A stretch of 51,850 bases of DNA. It comes from VBCK01 sp036270655. GTDB lineage: Bacteria; Pseudomonadota; Gammaproteobacteria; Burkholderiales; Burkholderiaceae_F. The DNA lies in the NCBI GenBank assembly GCA_036270655.1, contig DATBCD010000084.1:1-51850 (forward strand). Reading direction: 5' to 3'. Below are positions 27,436 to 35,468 of this stretch, one piece after another. Within the stretch, counting starts at the first letter, position 1, and each line of letters starts with the position of its first letter. The notes below the pieces were generated by a model. It searched no databases. It was not told where the DNA came from and saw only the letters and a list, made by a program, of their open reading frames with translations. A program made the translations under genes and the position numbers.

Positions 27436-29037
27436 TCAGGACTTGCGCTTGACCATCAGCCGGCCTGGTGGCACCAGAATCGTCGGCAGGCCCGCGGCGA
27501 GCGTGTGCGGGTAGTCGCGGCTGTAGTGCAAGCCGCGGCTTTCGTGGCGCCTGAGCGCCGAGCGCACGATCAAGTCGGCGCATTCGAGCAGATTGCGCAG
27601 CTCCAGCAGATCCCGCGACACGCGGAAGTTGGCGTAGTACTCGTCCGTTTCCTTGCGCAGCAGCCGGATGCGGTGCTGCGCGCGCTCCAGCCGGCGCGTG
27701 GTGCGCACGATGCCCACGTAGTTCCACATCGTCAGCCTGAGCTCGTCCCAGTTGTGCGAGATCACGACCTGCTCGTCGGGATCCTCCACGCGGCTCTCGT
27801 CCCAGGCAGGCAGCTCGGGAGACTCGCCCGCGCCTTGCGCGCGTATATCGTCGGCGCAGGATCTGCCCACCACGACGCACTCCAGCAGCGAATTGCTGGC
27901 GAGTCGGTTGGCGCCGTGCAGCCCCGTATACCCGGTCTCGCCGACCGCGTACAGGCGCGGCAGGTCGGTGCGCCCCCGCAGATCGGTCACGACCCCACCG
28001 CACGTATAGTGTGCGGCCGGCACGACCGGGATCGGCTGCTTCGAGATGTCGATGCCCAGGCTGCGGCAGCGCGCCTCTATGGTTGGAAAATGGCTCTGCA
28101 GGAACGAAAATCCCAGGTGGGTGGCATCGAGCCCCACGTAATCGAGGCCATTGCGCTTCATCTCGAAGTCGATCGCGCGGGCAACCACGTCGCGCGGCGC
28201 CAGTTCGCCGCGCGGGTCGTGTGCCGGCATGAAACGCGTGCCGTCGGGCAGCCGCAACACCGCGCCCTCCCCGCGCAGCGCCTCCGTGATCAGGAAGGTG
28301 CGATCCTGCGGGTGGTACAGGCAGGTCGGATGGAACTGGATGAACTCCATGTTGCCGACGCGACAGCCCGCGCGCCAGGCCATCGCGACGCCATCGCCGG
28401 TGGCCGTGTCCGGGTTGCTGGTGTAGCGGTAGACCTTGCCGGCCCCGCCGCTGGCCAGCACGACCGCGGCCGCTGGCAGCGTCTCGACACGGCCATGCTC
28501 CAGATCGAGCGCATACACTCCGAGGCACTGCGGGTCGATGCCATCGGGCACGTGGCGCGAGGTGATCAGATCGACGGCCATCCAGCGCTCGCACAGCCGG
28601 ATGTTCGGATGCGATCGCGCCGCCTTGAGCAGTGCGTCGTGAATGGCCTTACCGGTTGCGTCGGCGGCGTGCGCGATGCGGCGCACCGCGTGCCCGCCCT
28701 CGCGCGTCAGATGCAGGCCCAGCGGCCCCTCCGGGTCGCCCGTGAATTCGACCCCATGGCGCACCAGCCACTCGATGGCCGGGGCGCTTGCCCGCGCGAT
28801 CGCGCCCGCCACCTGTACGTCGACCAGGCCCGCTCCGGCCTCGGCGGTGTCGCGCAAATGCGATTCGATGCTGTCGTCGCTGCCGAGCACGCCGACGATG
28901 CCTCCCTGCGCCCAGGCCGTCGCGCCTTCTTCCAGCGAACGCTTGGCCAGCACTCTGACCGGAACGTGGTCGGCCAGTTGCAATGCGACGGTCAGGCCGG
29001 CGAGCCCGGCGCCGACGATAACGACCGGCTGTTGCAT
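27436..29037 (-). CDS. nadB: L-aspartate oxidase
   Basis: FAD enzyme that oxidises L-aspartate to iminoaspartate, first step of de novo NAD synthesis, supplying NadA. I start at ATG 29037 (MQQPVVIVGAG), matching the conserved N-terminus and the usual 533-residue length; the frame continues 76 codons upstream into ubiC, where it is only an antisense shadow. Visible are the FAD-binding VVIVGAGLAGLTVAL, ATAWAQGGIVGVLG, the REGGHAVRRIAHAADATG active-site segment, FHPTCLYHP and the AGAYTCGG-like PAAHYTCGGVVTD block. The C-terminal helical domain is complete. The gene is divergent from ubiC with 70 bases between, and is 11 kb away from nadA and nadC. Confidence 0.96.
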   Translation of the reverse strand: MQQPVVIVGAGLAGLTVALQLADHVPVRVLAKRSLEEGATAWAQGGIVGVLGSDDSIESHLRDTAEAGAGLVDVQVAGAIARASAPAIEWLVRHGVEFTGDPEGPLGLHLTREGGHAVRRIAHAADATGKAIHDALLKAARSHPNIRLCERWMAVDLITSRHVPDGIDPQCLGVYALDLEHGRVETLPAAAVVLASGGAGKVYRYTSNPDTATGDGVAMAWRAGCRVGNMEFIQFHPTCLYHPQDRTFLITEALRGEGAVLRLPDGTRFMPAHDPRGELAPRDVVARAIDFEMKRNGLDYVGLDATHLGFSFLQSHFPTIEARCRSLGIDISKQPIPVVPAAHYTCGGVVTDLRGRTDLPRLYAVGETGYTGLHGANRLASNSLLECVVVGRSCADDIRAQGAGESPELPAWDESRVEDPDEQVVISHNWDELRLTMWNYVGIVRTTRRLERAQHRIRLLRKETDEYYANFRVSRDLLELRNLLECADLIVRSALRRHESRGLHYSRDYPHTLAAGLPTILVPPGRLMVKRKS

Positions 29038-29107
29038 CGGGGAGGAGGCCACGGCGGAATCTTGCGACCGGACCGTGGCGCGCGCAGCGTTGAAGTTGTC
29101 GATGATT

Positions 29108-29764
29108 ATGAACCGAACGACCGAGGCTGATTCAGCCCGGCCGCCGACCGCAACGGCTGCAATGGGCCGGTGCCTGGAGTCGATCGACCGCGCCTGGGGG
29201 GCGCTTCGGCCCGCGGTCGCCGGAGGCGCGATCGCTTCCTGGCTTGCCGAGCGAGGCTCGCTCACCCGGCGGCTGCGGGCCGGATGCGGGCGGCTTCAAT
29301 TGATTCTGCTGCGGCAGCGGACTGCGCGACCGCTGCCCGACGAGGTCCAGCTGCTCGGCCTGCGGCACGGGCGGCACGTCTGGGTGCGCGAAGTGTTGCT
29401 GCTTGCCGACGGCCGGCCCGTGTTGTACGCCCATAGCGTGGCGCACCGCTCGTCGCTTCGCACCGCGTGGCGGCCGCTGTCGAAAGTCGGTCTCAGGCCG
29501 GTGGGCGACGCGATTTTCGACCGGCACGGGACGGCGCGCGGGCCGATCCGCGTGCGCCGCCTGCAGCCGGGCGACCGGCTGCACCGCGCCGCCAGCCGGG
29601 CGCTCGGCGCCGAAGCGGCGCAACTGCCCGCGCTGTGGGCGCGCCGCTCGCCGTTCGTGCACGCGGGCCATGCGCTCTGGATCACCGAAGTATTCCTGCC
29701 TGCGATCGCCGGCCTCGAAGCAGCCGGCCAAAGGCAACGGGCGCGCCCGCTTCCGTTAAGCTGA
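29108..29764 (+). CDS. ubiC: Chorismate pyruvate-lyase
   Basis: Cleaves chorismate to 4-hydroxybenzoate and pyruvate, the entry step to ubiquinone. The protein of 218 residues (start ATG 29108; 29102 and 29162 are alternatives) has the UbiC blocks VWVREVLLLADGRPVLYAHS, the WRPLSKVGLRPVGDAIF segment and the C-terminal LWARRSPFVHAGHALWITEV. The N-terminal 40 residues are variable. It ends 13 bases before the second Rieske gene, so the two may share a transcript although their functions look unrelated. Confidence 0.88.
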   Translation: MNRTTEADSARPPTATAAMGRCLESIDRAWGALRPAVAGGAIASWLAERGSLTRRLRAGCGRLQLILLRQRTARPLPDEVQLLGLRHGRHVWVREVLLLADGRPVLYAHSVAHRSSLRTAWRPLSKVGLRPVGDAIFDRHGTARGPIRVRRLQPGDRLHRAASRALGAEAAQLPALWARRSPFVHAGHALWITEVFLPAIAGLEAAGQRQRARPLPLS

Positions 29765-29776
29765 CCGTTCATTCAA
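29757..29776. promoter_or_regulatory. Possible second TetR-type operator at the start of the Rieske 2 gene
   Basis: The stretch taagctgaccgttcattcaa shares cgttcattcaa exactly with the palindrome at 21696-21715. Its left arm is degenerate (5 of 10 matches to a perfect palindrome), but the central TGACC-GTTCA is preserved. It spans the ubiC stop and ends one base before the Rieske ATG. Confidence 0.35.
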
Positions 29777-29777
29777 T

Positions 29778-31076
29778 ATGAGCGGAAACGAAAGCGAATC
29801 CTCCGCGGGCAGACCGCCGATGCACGAGCCGGACATCGTCAGCATGAATCACGGCGCTCTGTCAGGGCGCGAGACGCTGCGCGCGGCGCTGGAGGCGGCG
29901 CGTCCGGGACACGCGCTGCCGCGCGTCTTTTACAAGGATCCAGCGATCTTCCAGCACGACATGCGGCACTTCGTGATGGCGCACTGGCACTGCGTCGGCC
30001 ACGCCAGCATGGTCCCCGGCCCAGGCGACTATTTCACGGCACAGATCGGCGGCGAATCGATCATCATCGTGCGCGGGCAGGACAGCCGGATCCGTGCGCT
30101 GCTCAATGTCTGCCGCCATCGCGGATCGCGCGTCTGCACCGAAGGGCAGGGCACGGCCCGGGGCGGCACCTTCGTCTGCCCCTACCATGCGTGGACGTAC
30201 GACTGCACCGGCCGGCTGCAAAGCGCGCGCTTGAGCACCGACGATTTCAACAAGGCCGATTACGGGCTCAAGCAGGTGGCGCTCAGGGTCTGCGAGGGCG
30301 TGATCTTCATCACGTTTGCCGGGCAGCCGCTGGGCTTCGAGCAGGTCGAGCAGTCGTTCGGCCGGGCCGCGCGCATCTACGACTGGGCCAGGGCGAAGGT
30401 AGCGGCTCGAAGAATGTACCTGATCGACGCCAACTGGAAGCTCGTGCTCGAGAACTACCACGAGTGCTATCACTGCACCCCGGCGCACCGGGAGTACTCG
30501 CGGCGCCACGTCTTCGCGCGTCCGCAGACCCAGCGCGAAGCAGCCCATCGGGCCGTGGTTGACCGCGATGCCGCACTGGGGATTGCGCTGGTAGAAGCGG
30601 ATTTCTACGCCAGCGACGCCCGGCCGGGCAACGAGAGCGCCGACTGCGGCCGCTCCGCTCTGCTGGAGGGCTTCCAGACCGGCAGCCGCGACGGCCGGCC
30701 CGTGGCGCCGCTGATGGGCCAGTTCCACGGCAAGGATTTTGACGGCGGATTCTCGTTTCTGGACGTCGGGCCGACCTCCAACTTCGTCGCCTACCCGGAT
30801 TACGGCGTGATCTATCGCACCATTCCGCTGACGGTCGACAGGACCGCTTTCGAGCTGTTCTGGCTGGTCGACGCCAATGCGGTCGAGGGCAAGGACTACC
30901 AGCAGGAGGAGCTGGTCTGGATCTGGGACCAGACCACCCTCGAAGACAAGAAGATCGTCGAGCTGAACCAGGCGGGCGTGAATTCGGCCTTCTTCGAGCC
31001 GGGTCCTTACATGCCGATGGAGCACCATACCGAGCGCTACATCAACTGGTATGTCGAGTCGATGAAGCGGATCTAG
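29778..31076 (+). CDS. Second Rieske [2Fe-2S] oxygenase, Glu-bridged type
   Basis: Ring-hydroxylating-type oxygenase alpha subunit of 432 residues. The Rieske ligands are C112, H114, C134 and H137 (CRHRG, CPYHAW). The catalytic motif ENYHECYHCTPAH gives iron ligands H232 and H237 and a bridging E229, again Glu where most family members have Asp. It is longer than the first Rieske protein and belongs to a different branch. There is no Shine-Dalgarno sequence in front of ATG 29778, because the region is occupied by the operator-like motif. No ferredoxin or reductase is adjacent. A TonB-dependent receptor follows 205 bases downstream, suggesting uptake and oxidation of the same compound, which is inference. 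Confidence 0.9.
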   Translation: MSGNESESSAGRPPMHEPDIVSMNHGALSGRETLRAALEAARPGHALPRVFYKDPAIFQHDMRHFVMAHWHCVGHASMVPGPGDYFTAQIGGESIIIVRGQDSRIRALLNVCRHRGSRVCTEGQGTARGGTFVCPYHAWTYDCTGRLQSARLSTDDFNKADYGLKQVALRVCEGVIFITFAGQPLGFEQVEQSFGRAARIYDWARAKVAARRMYLIDANWKLVLENYHECYHCTPAHREYSRRHVFARPQTQREAAHRAVVDRDAALGIALVEADFYASDARPGNESADCGRSALLEGFQTGSRDGRPVAPLMGQFHGKDFDGGFSFLDVGPTSNFVAYPDYGVIYRTIPLTVDRTAFELFWLVDANAVEGKDYQQEELVWIWDQTTLEDKKIVELNQAGVNSAFFEPGPYMPMEHHTERYINWYVESMKRI

Positions 31077-31226
31077 GACGTTCCCTCTCCCGCTTGCGTG
31101 CCAGCAGTTTGTGCGTTCGCACCATGGGCGAGCGGCACCTGCACGCGGCTGGTGCGAAGTCGAAAGCGACTGATCGGCGGAAAGCAGACGCCCGCCATAA
31201 ATCGATCAGCCGCTTTGTAAAGCCGA

Positions 31227-31254
31227 TTGACCCCCCTTACTATCGGCCGATAAC
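31227..31254 (+). promoter_or_regulatory. Candidate sigma-70 promoter of the TonB-dependent receptor gene
   Basis: TTGACC (31227-31232) and GATAAC (31249-31254) are spaced by 16 bases, matching at 5 of 6 and 4 of 6 positions, and lie 28 bases before the ATG. The rest of the gap 31077-31281 holds half of an intergenic palindrome (ccctctcccgcttgcg at 31083-31098) and nothing else I can name. Confidence 0.4.
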
Positions 31255-31281
31255 CGGTTTTCCAAAAAGAGAGGGGGCCCC

Positions 31282-33615
31282 ATGAAATCAATCAGGCCAG
31301 CTTCGTGCGTCGCCTTGTTGCTGACGCTCGCAGTGCCGTGCGCGTCCGGGCAGTCCGCCCCAGGCTCCAGCCCGGCGCCGAGCTCCCCCGAGGAGATCGT
31401 GGTGACGGCGGAGAAGCGCACCTCGACGATCCAGGACACCCCGATCAGCGTGAGCGCACGCTCCGGCGAGGAGCTGCAGCAGATGGGGATCACCGATCTG
31501 GCAGGGGTCATCCGCGAAGTGCCCGGGATCTCGCTGCGCACCTCAGGTCCGGGCCAGACCGAACTCGAGATGCGGGGGCTGTCCTCCTCCGGCGGCGCCG
31601 CTCCTACCGTCGGTTTTTACTTGAACGACTATCCGCTCACCCCGCCCGCGGCGGCGCTGGTGGGCAAGGTGGTGATCGACCCCGATTTGTTCGACCTGAA
31701 CCGCGTCGAGGTGCTGCGGGGTCCGCAGGGCACGCTGTATGGCTCCGGGTCGATGGGCGGCACGGTGAAGCTGGTGACCGATTCGCCGACGCTCAACAAA
31801 TCCGCCGCCACCGCGCAAGGGCTGATGTCGTGGACCGACGGGCCCAGCAACGGAGGCTTCAACTTTGGCGGCAACGCGATGCTGAACGTGCCGCTCGCCG
31901 AAGATGTTGCCGCGATGCGCTTCGTGGTCACCGACAAGTACACCGATGGCTTCATCGACCGCATCGTGCTGAACCCGTTTCCGCCGCCGACCAATCCGGG
32001 TCCCTGCGGTCCGGGCTGGCCCGGATGCGTACGCGCCGATGTCACCGGGCAGAAGGCGACCGAAGTGTTTCACCGCTCGAACAACGAACGCCTGCAGGGT
32101 GGGCGCGCGGAGGTCGTTGCCTACCCCACGGAGCGGTTGCAGGTCGAGGGCCTGCTGATGATCCAGAAGATCGAAGACAACGGCTACAGCGAGTTCGACA
32201 GTCCGCCGGGCGCCTCGTATATGGCCCATTATCAGCCGTTCGGGCTGCAGGAGCCGTTTTCCGACACGTTCCATCTGGTCGGCACGACGATCAACTACGA
32301 CTTCGGCTTCGCGAAGCTGACCTCCGCCACCGCGTACTACTCGCGGACCGAAACCCAGAATCAGGACGATTCCGAGGCCTTGTACAGCTTCTTCCCGTTG
32401 TTCGGGATACCGGCGCAGTTCGGGCCCATCCTGTTCAACGAGACCGACGCCACGCACCAGTTAAGCGAGGAGGTCCGCCTGACTTCCACGGGCGACGGTG
32501 CCTTTCAGTGGATCGTCGGCGCCTTTTACGCGCGGTTCGAGTCGGTGTTCAACGAATACAGCGCCTGGCAGCCGATCGCCCAGTACTCCCTGGGCGGCGC
32601 CGCGGCGAACCCGGCCGGCATCATCTACCAGGCGCACAACCCCTACCGCATCAAACAGAGCGCCTTGTTCGGCGAGGACACCTACGCCTTCACCGACCAG
32701 CTCAAGCTGACCACCGGCGTGCGCCTGTACCAGTTCCGCAGCACGGCCGACGAGCAGGTTTCGGGCATCGCCACCGGAACCGGCAACGGCAGCCAGGCGC
32801 TCGCCAATTTCTCGGCGTCCAACAAAGGCGTCAATCCGAAGGTGACGCTGTCCTGGGAGCAGGAGCACCGGCTCACCGTGTATGGGACCGCGTCCCGCGG
32901 GTTCCGTCCTGGAGGCATCAACCAGCAGATCCCGGCCAGCCTTTGCACGTTGACCGCCGAGACGTACGGCCCGGATAACACGTGGAACTTCGAAGTCGGC
33001 GAGAAGGCGAAACTGCTCGACAACCGCGTCACCCTCAACTCGGACTTCTATTACATCCTGTGGAAGCAGGTGCAGCAGACGGTCAACCAGGCCTGCGGCT
33101 ATCCGCTCACGGTGAATGCCGGCGACGCCGCCTCCTATGGCCCCGAGGTGGAGGTCGCGGCCCGGGTGACGCCGGAGCTCAATGCCACGCTGAGCGGCAC
33201 CTACACGCACGCGACGCTCACCTCGGTGCCTGCCTCCGTGACGCAGAACACGGGGCTGACGTCGGGCACGAATATCCTGAACATCCCGAAGTACACGATG
33301 ATGGCGTCGCTCAACTACACGCGGCAGTTGTCGGCCGGCACGAAGCTCACGATGCGCGTCACCGATTCGTACGTCGGCTCGTCGACGGACATCGCTTTCA
33401 CCTACGAGCAGCTGCAGCCTTACAACCTGGTGGGCGCCCGCATCGGGCTGTCGGGGGACAAGTGGTCGGCGTACCTGTTCGGCGACAACCTCACCAACAA
33501 GCACGCGGAGCTGGGCGTCAATACCAGCTCGTTTGCCTTCCAGGCACCCTCGCTGGTGCGGGTCGCGACCAACCAGCCCCGCACCATCGGGGTGGACCTC
33601 ACGTATCGCTTCTAG
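31282..33615 (+). CDS. TonB-dependent outer-membrane receptor
   Basis: Outer-membrane gated channel of 777 residues that imports a bulky ligand using TonB energy. ATG 31282 follows GAGAGGGGG. A signal peptide (SCVALLLTLAVPCASGQSA) is followed by a TonB box-like EEIVVTAEKRTSTIQDTPIS, a plug domain with RVEVLRGPQGTLYGSGSMGG (near residue 145), a 22-strand barrel region and the terminal aromatic motif GVDLTYRF. The type resembles receptors of sphingomonad-like catabolic clusters rather than classical siderophore receptors. The adjacent Rieske oxygenase and exported proteins suggest an organic substrate; iron chelates remain possible. Confidence 0.93.
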   Translation: MKSIRPASCVALLLTLAVPCASGQSAPGSSPAPSSPEEIVVTAEKRTSTIQDTPISVSARSGEELQQMGITDLAGVIREVPGISLRTSGPGQTELEMRGLSSSGGAAPTVGFYLNDYPLTPPAAALVGKVVIDPDLFDLNRVEVLRGPQGTLYGSGSMGGTVKLVTDSPTLNKSAATAQGLMSWTDGPSNGGFNFGGNAMLNVPLAEDVAAMRFVVTDKYTDGFIDRIVLNPFPPPTNPGPCGPGWPGCVRADVTGQKATEVFHRSNNERLQGGRAEVVAYPTERLQVEGLLMIQKIEDNGYSEFDSPPGASYMAHYQPFGLQEPFSDTFHLVGTTINYDFGFAKLTSATAYYSRTETQNQDDSEALYSFFPLFGIPAQFGPILFNETDATHQLSEEVRLTSTGDGAFQWIVGAFYARFESVFNEYSAWQPIAQYSLGGAAANPAGIIYQAHNPYRIKQSALFGEDTYAFTDQLKLTTGVRLYQFRSTADEQVSGIATGTGNGSQALANFSASNKGVNPKVTLSWEQEHRLTVYGTASRGFRPGGINQQIPASLCTLTAETYGPDNTWNFEVGEKAKLLDNRVTLNSDFYYILWKQVQQTVNQACGYPLTVNAGDAASYGPEVEVAARVTPELNATLSGTYTHATLTSVPASVTQNTGLTSGTNILNIPKYTMMASLNYTRQLSAGTKLTMRVTDSYVGSSTDIAFTYEQLQPYNLVGARIGLSGDKWSAYLFGDNLTNKHAELGVNTSSFAFQAPSLVRVATNQPRTIGVDLTYRF

Positions 33616-33832
33616 GGCACCGACCCCGGACGGTCGGCGGGCCCGGCAAACGCGTGGGTGCGGCCGCTCCCAGGGCGAGTCGCGCCTGTCGCCTTTGTAC
33701 GGACGACTGCGTCTGTACAGGCAGGACCCTTCAAACCAGTGACGGATCCCTGAGAGAAGGCCTTGTCCACCGATTTGACGGCAAGGCGGCGCTTGGGGTC
33801 GTGTGCCCAACAGCATGCTCGCGAGGTCTATC

Positions 33833-34573
33833 GTGAACAAAAGCACTGTTCGAGGAAAAGCAGGAGCAAGTCTTCTGGTTGCCGCGTCGGCCCTTGCGGC
33901 GACCTTGACGGCGCAGGCCAGCCCGATGGTCTATACCGCAACCGTCGTGACCAACATCAAGGTGGCAGATCATCTTTACCAGAACGCGTCGGTCACGGTG
34001 ACGTTCCAGGGCGACAGCAAGGACGTGATGGCGGCCGCCGACAAGCAGGGCAACGCCATTCCAAGTACCTTTTGTACGAGTCCCTCCGCAACCGGCTGGT
34101 TCTATTACCTGGCCAAAGGCACGACGGCCGTATCGGTCGAATCTCAGGGTCGGACCTTGGTCGCGCATCTCAACCCCGGCCAGGTGTTCGTCGGATTGGA
34201 CCAATGCAACGGCGGAATCGGTTTCGGCTCGTTCGTGGGCCCGCACGGCCTGGAGCCCGCCTACCCGGTGGCCTTTGTGCTGGGAACAGCAGCCACCGAT
34301 GCGACATCCGGATCTCCTCTGTCGACGCCCGCCAATATGTCCGGCTTTGCCTGGTCCTGCATCGGTTACCCGCCGAACGGCTCCGGGGCTTTGAGTGGAA
34401 ATGGATTCTGTACGCCGCCCGATGGCTACCCCTTGGGATCCGACATCGGCGACATCGTTTTCTATCTGCCCTATCGCGACATCAACCCCTCTGATGGAAG
34501 CATTTGCTGCAATCACTACGGCGCTTTGAATTTCGGCACCTTCTCCGTGCGGAACAGGAAGGACGACGACTGA
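33833..34573 (+). CDS. Exported protein, first of a related pair
   Basis: Unknown function. I choose GTG 33833 (MNKSTVRGK...) because GAGGT lies six bases upstream; starts at 33803 or 33815 are also possible. The 246-residue product has a signal peptide ending at TAQASP. The mature part begins MVYTATVVTNIKVADHLY and contains GGIGFGSF and GDIVFYLPYRD; cysteines near the end (ICCNHYG) may form disulfides. It aligns by eye with the next gene (VYT, VTV, QV-V, GIGFGS/GIAGFGS, YP-A), so the two are paralogues. It follows the TonB receptor by 217 bases. Codon use looks less GC-biased than its neighbours. Confidence 0.75.
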   Translation: MNKSTVRGKAGASLLVAASALAATLTAQASPMVYTATVVTNIKVADHLYQNASVTVTFQGDSKDVMAAADKQGNAIPSTFCTSPSATGWFYYLAKGTTAVSVESQGRTLVAHLNPGQVFVGLDQCNGGIGFGSFVGPHGLEPAYPVAFVLGTAATDATSGSPLSTPANMSGFAWSCIGYPPNGSGALSGNGFCTPPDGYPLGSDIGDIVFYLPYRDINPSDGSICCNHYGALNFGTFSVRNRKDDD

Positions 34574-34674
34574 AGCGGTCGCCCGACGGCAATGGACGGG
34601 GGCGCTGGCGCGCGCTTCGCGCATCACGCCTGATACCCAACGAACGTGTGCAACGCTGGATCGGAGTCTCGAAT

Positions 34675-35418
34675 ATGAACACAATCCCTCGGCAAACGAT
34701 CAAGATCCTGCTGATGTCGCTTCTGGCAGCCGTAACCGCCAGTGCCAGCGCCGACCCGGTCGTGTACACGCTGCGGACCGTGGCAGACGGCAAGCTTGGT
34801 TCCCACGCCTTCTCGGAGGCCCTGGTCACGATACGGATGAGAGCCGACACCGGCACCATCCAGCAACAGCCCAGTGCCGTGACCGGAGCAGTCGTATACA
34901 CCAATACGGGGTACGCCACCGTCACGGTGGACGACGGGGTCAGGACGACCGTCGCCACCTTCAAACACGACCAGGTGTACGTCCGATACGACACCGGCAC
35001 CGGAATCGCCGGCTTCGGATCTGCCGCCGGCGCCACTTATCCGATCGCTCTGGATTGCAGCGAAAGCCAGGGCTGTACCAAAGGCGATGGCTTCCTGCTT
35101 GGTTCAGGAACGCTGGGCGGGCTGTTGAGCGCGCCGTCGAACCCCTATGTCTCTGCCGAAACGAATTCGTTGCCGGTCAGTCTGGCGCACCCGACCCTTC
35201 TGACGGGCCCGGCGTTTACTTGCGCGACAACCTATACGTCCGTCTGCGGCGGACCGGCTGCGCAAGGCCTGCATACCGACCGCGGGGACTTTTTCCTGCA
35301 GGATCAGATCGGCGGAAGCTCGAGCGACCCGATGCCGGCCGATAGGGGTAGTCCCTTCTACTACGGGTGGGATCTTGCGAACTACGGCTCGCTCCAAGTG
35401 GAGGTGATGGAGCGATAA
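34675..35418 (+). CDS. Exported protein, second of a related pair
   Basis: Unknown function. ATG 34675 with GGAG nine bases upstream gives 247 residues and a clear signal peptide (IKILLMSLLAAVTASASADP). The mature protein starts VVYTLRTVADGKLGSHAF, is predicted to be rich in beta strands (VTVDDGVRTTVATFKHDQVY) and ends FYYGWDLANYGSLQVEVMER. The shared blocks with the preceding gene are VVYT, an AxVT strand, QVYV and GIAGFGS. The pair is arranged in tandem with a 101-base gap. Conserved cysteines are around GPAFTCATTYTSVCGG. Probably periplasmic or secreted; no family recognised. Confidence 0.75.
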   Translation: MNTIPRQTIKILLMSLLAAVTASASADPVVYTLRTVADGKLGSHAFSEALVTIRMRADTGTIQQQPSAVTGAVVYTNTGYATVTVDDGVRTTVATFKHDQVYVRYDTGTGIAGFGSAAGATYPIALDCSESQGCTKGDGFLLGSGTLGGLLSAPSNPYVSAETNSLPVSLAHPTLLTGPAFTCATTYTSVCGGPAAQGLHTDRGDFFLQDQIGGSSSDPMPADRGSPFYYGWDLANYGSLQVEVMER

Positions 35419-35468
35419 GCGGCCAGGTGCCAGGCGGGGCCGCGGCCTGCCGGTTCACCAGGCCCGGT

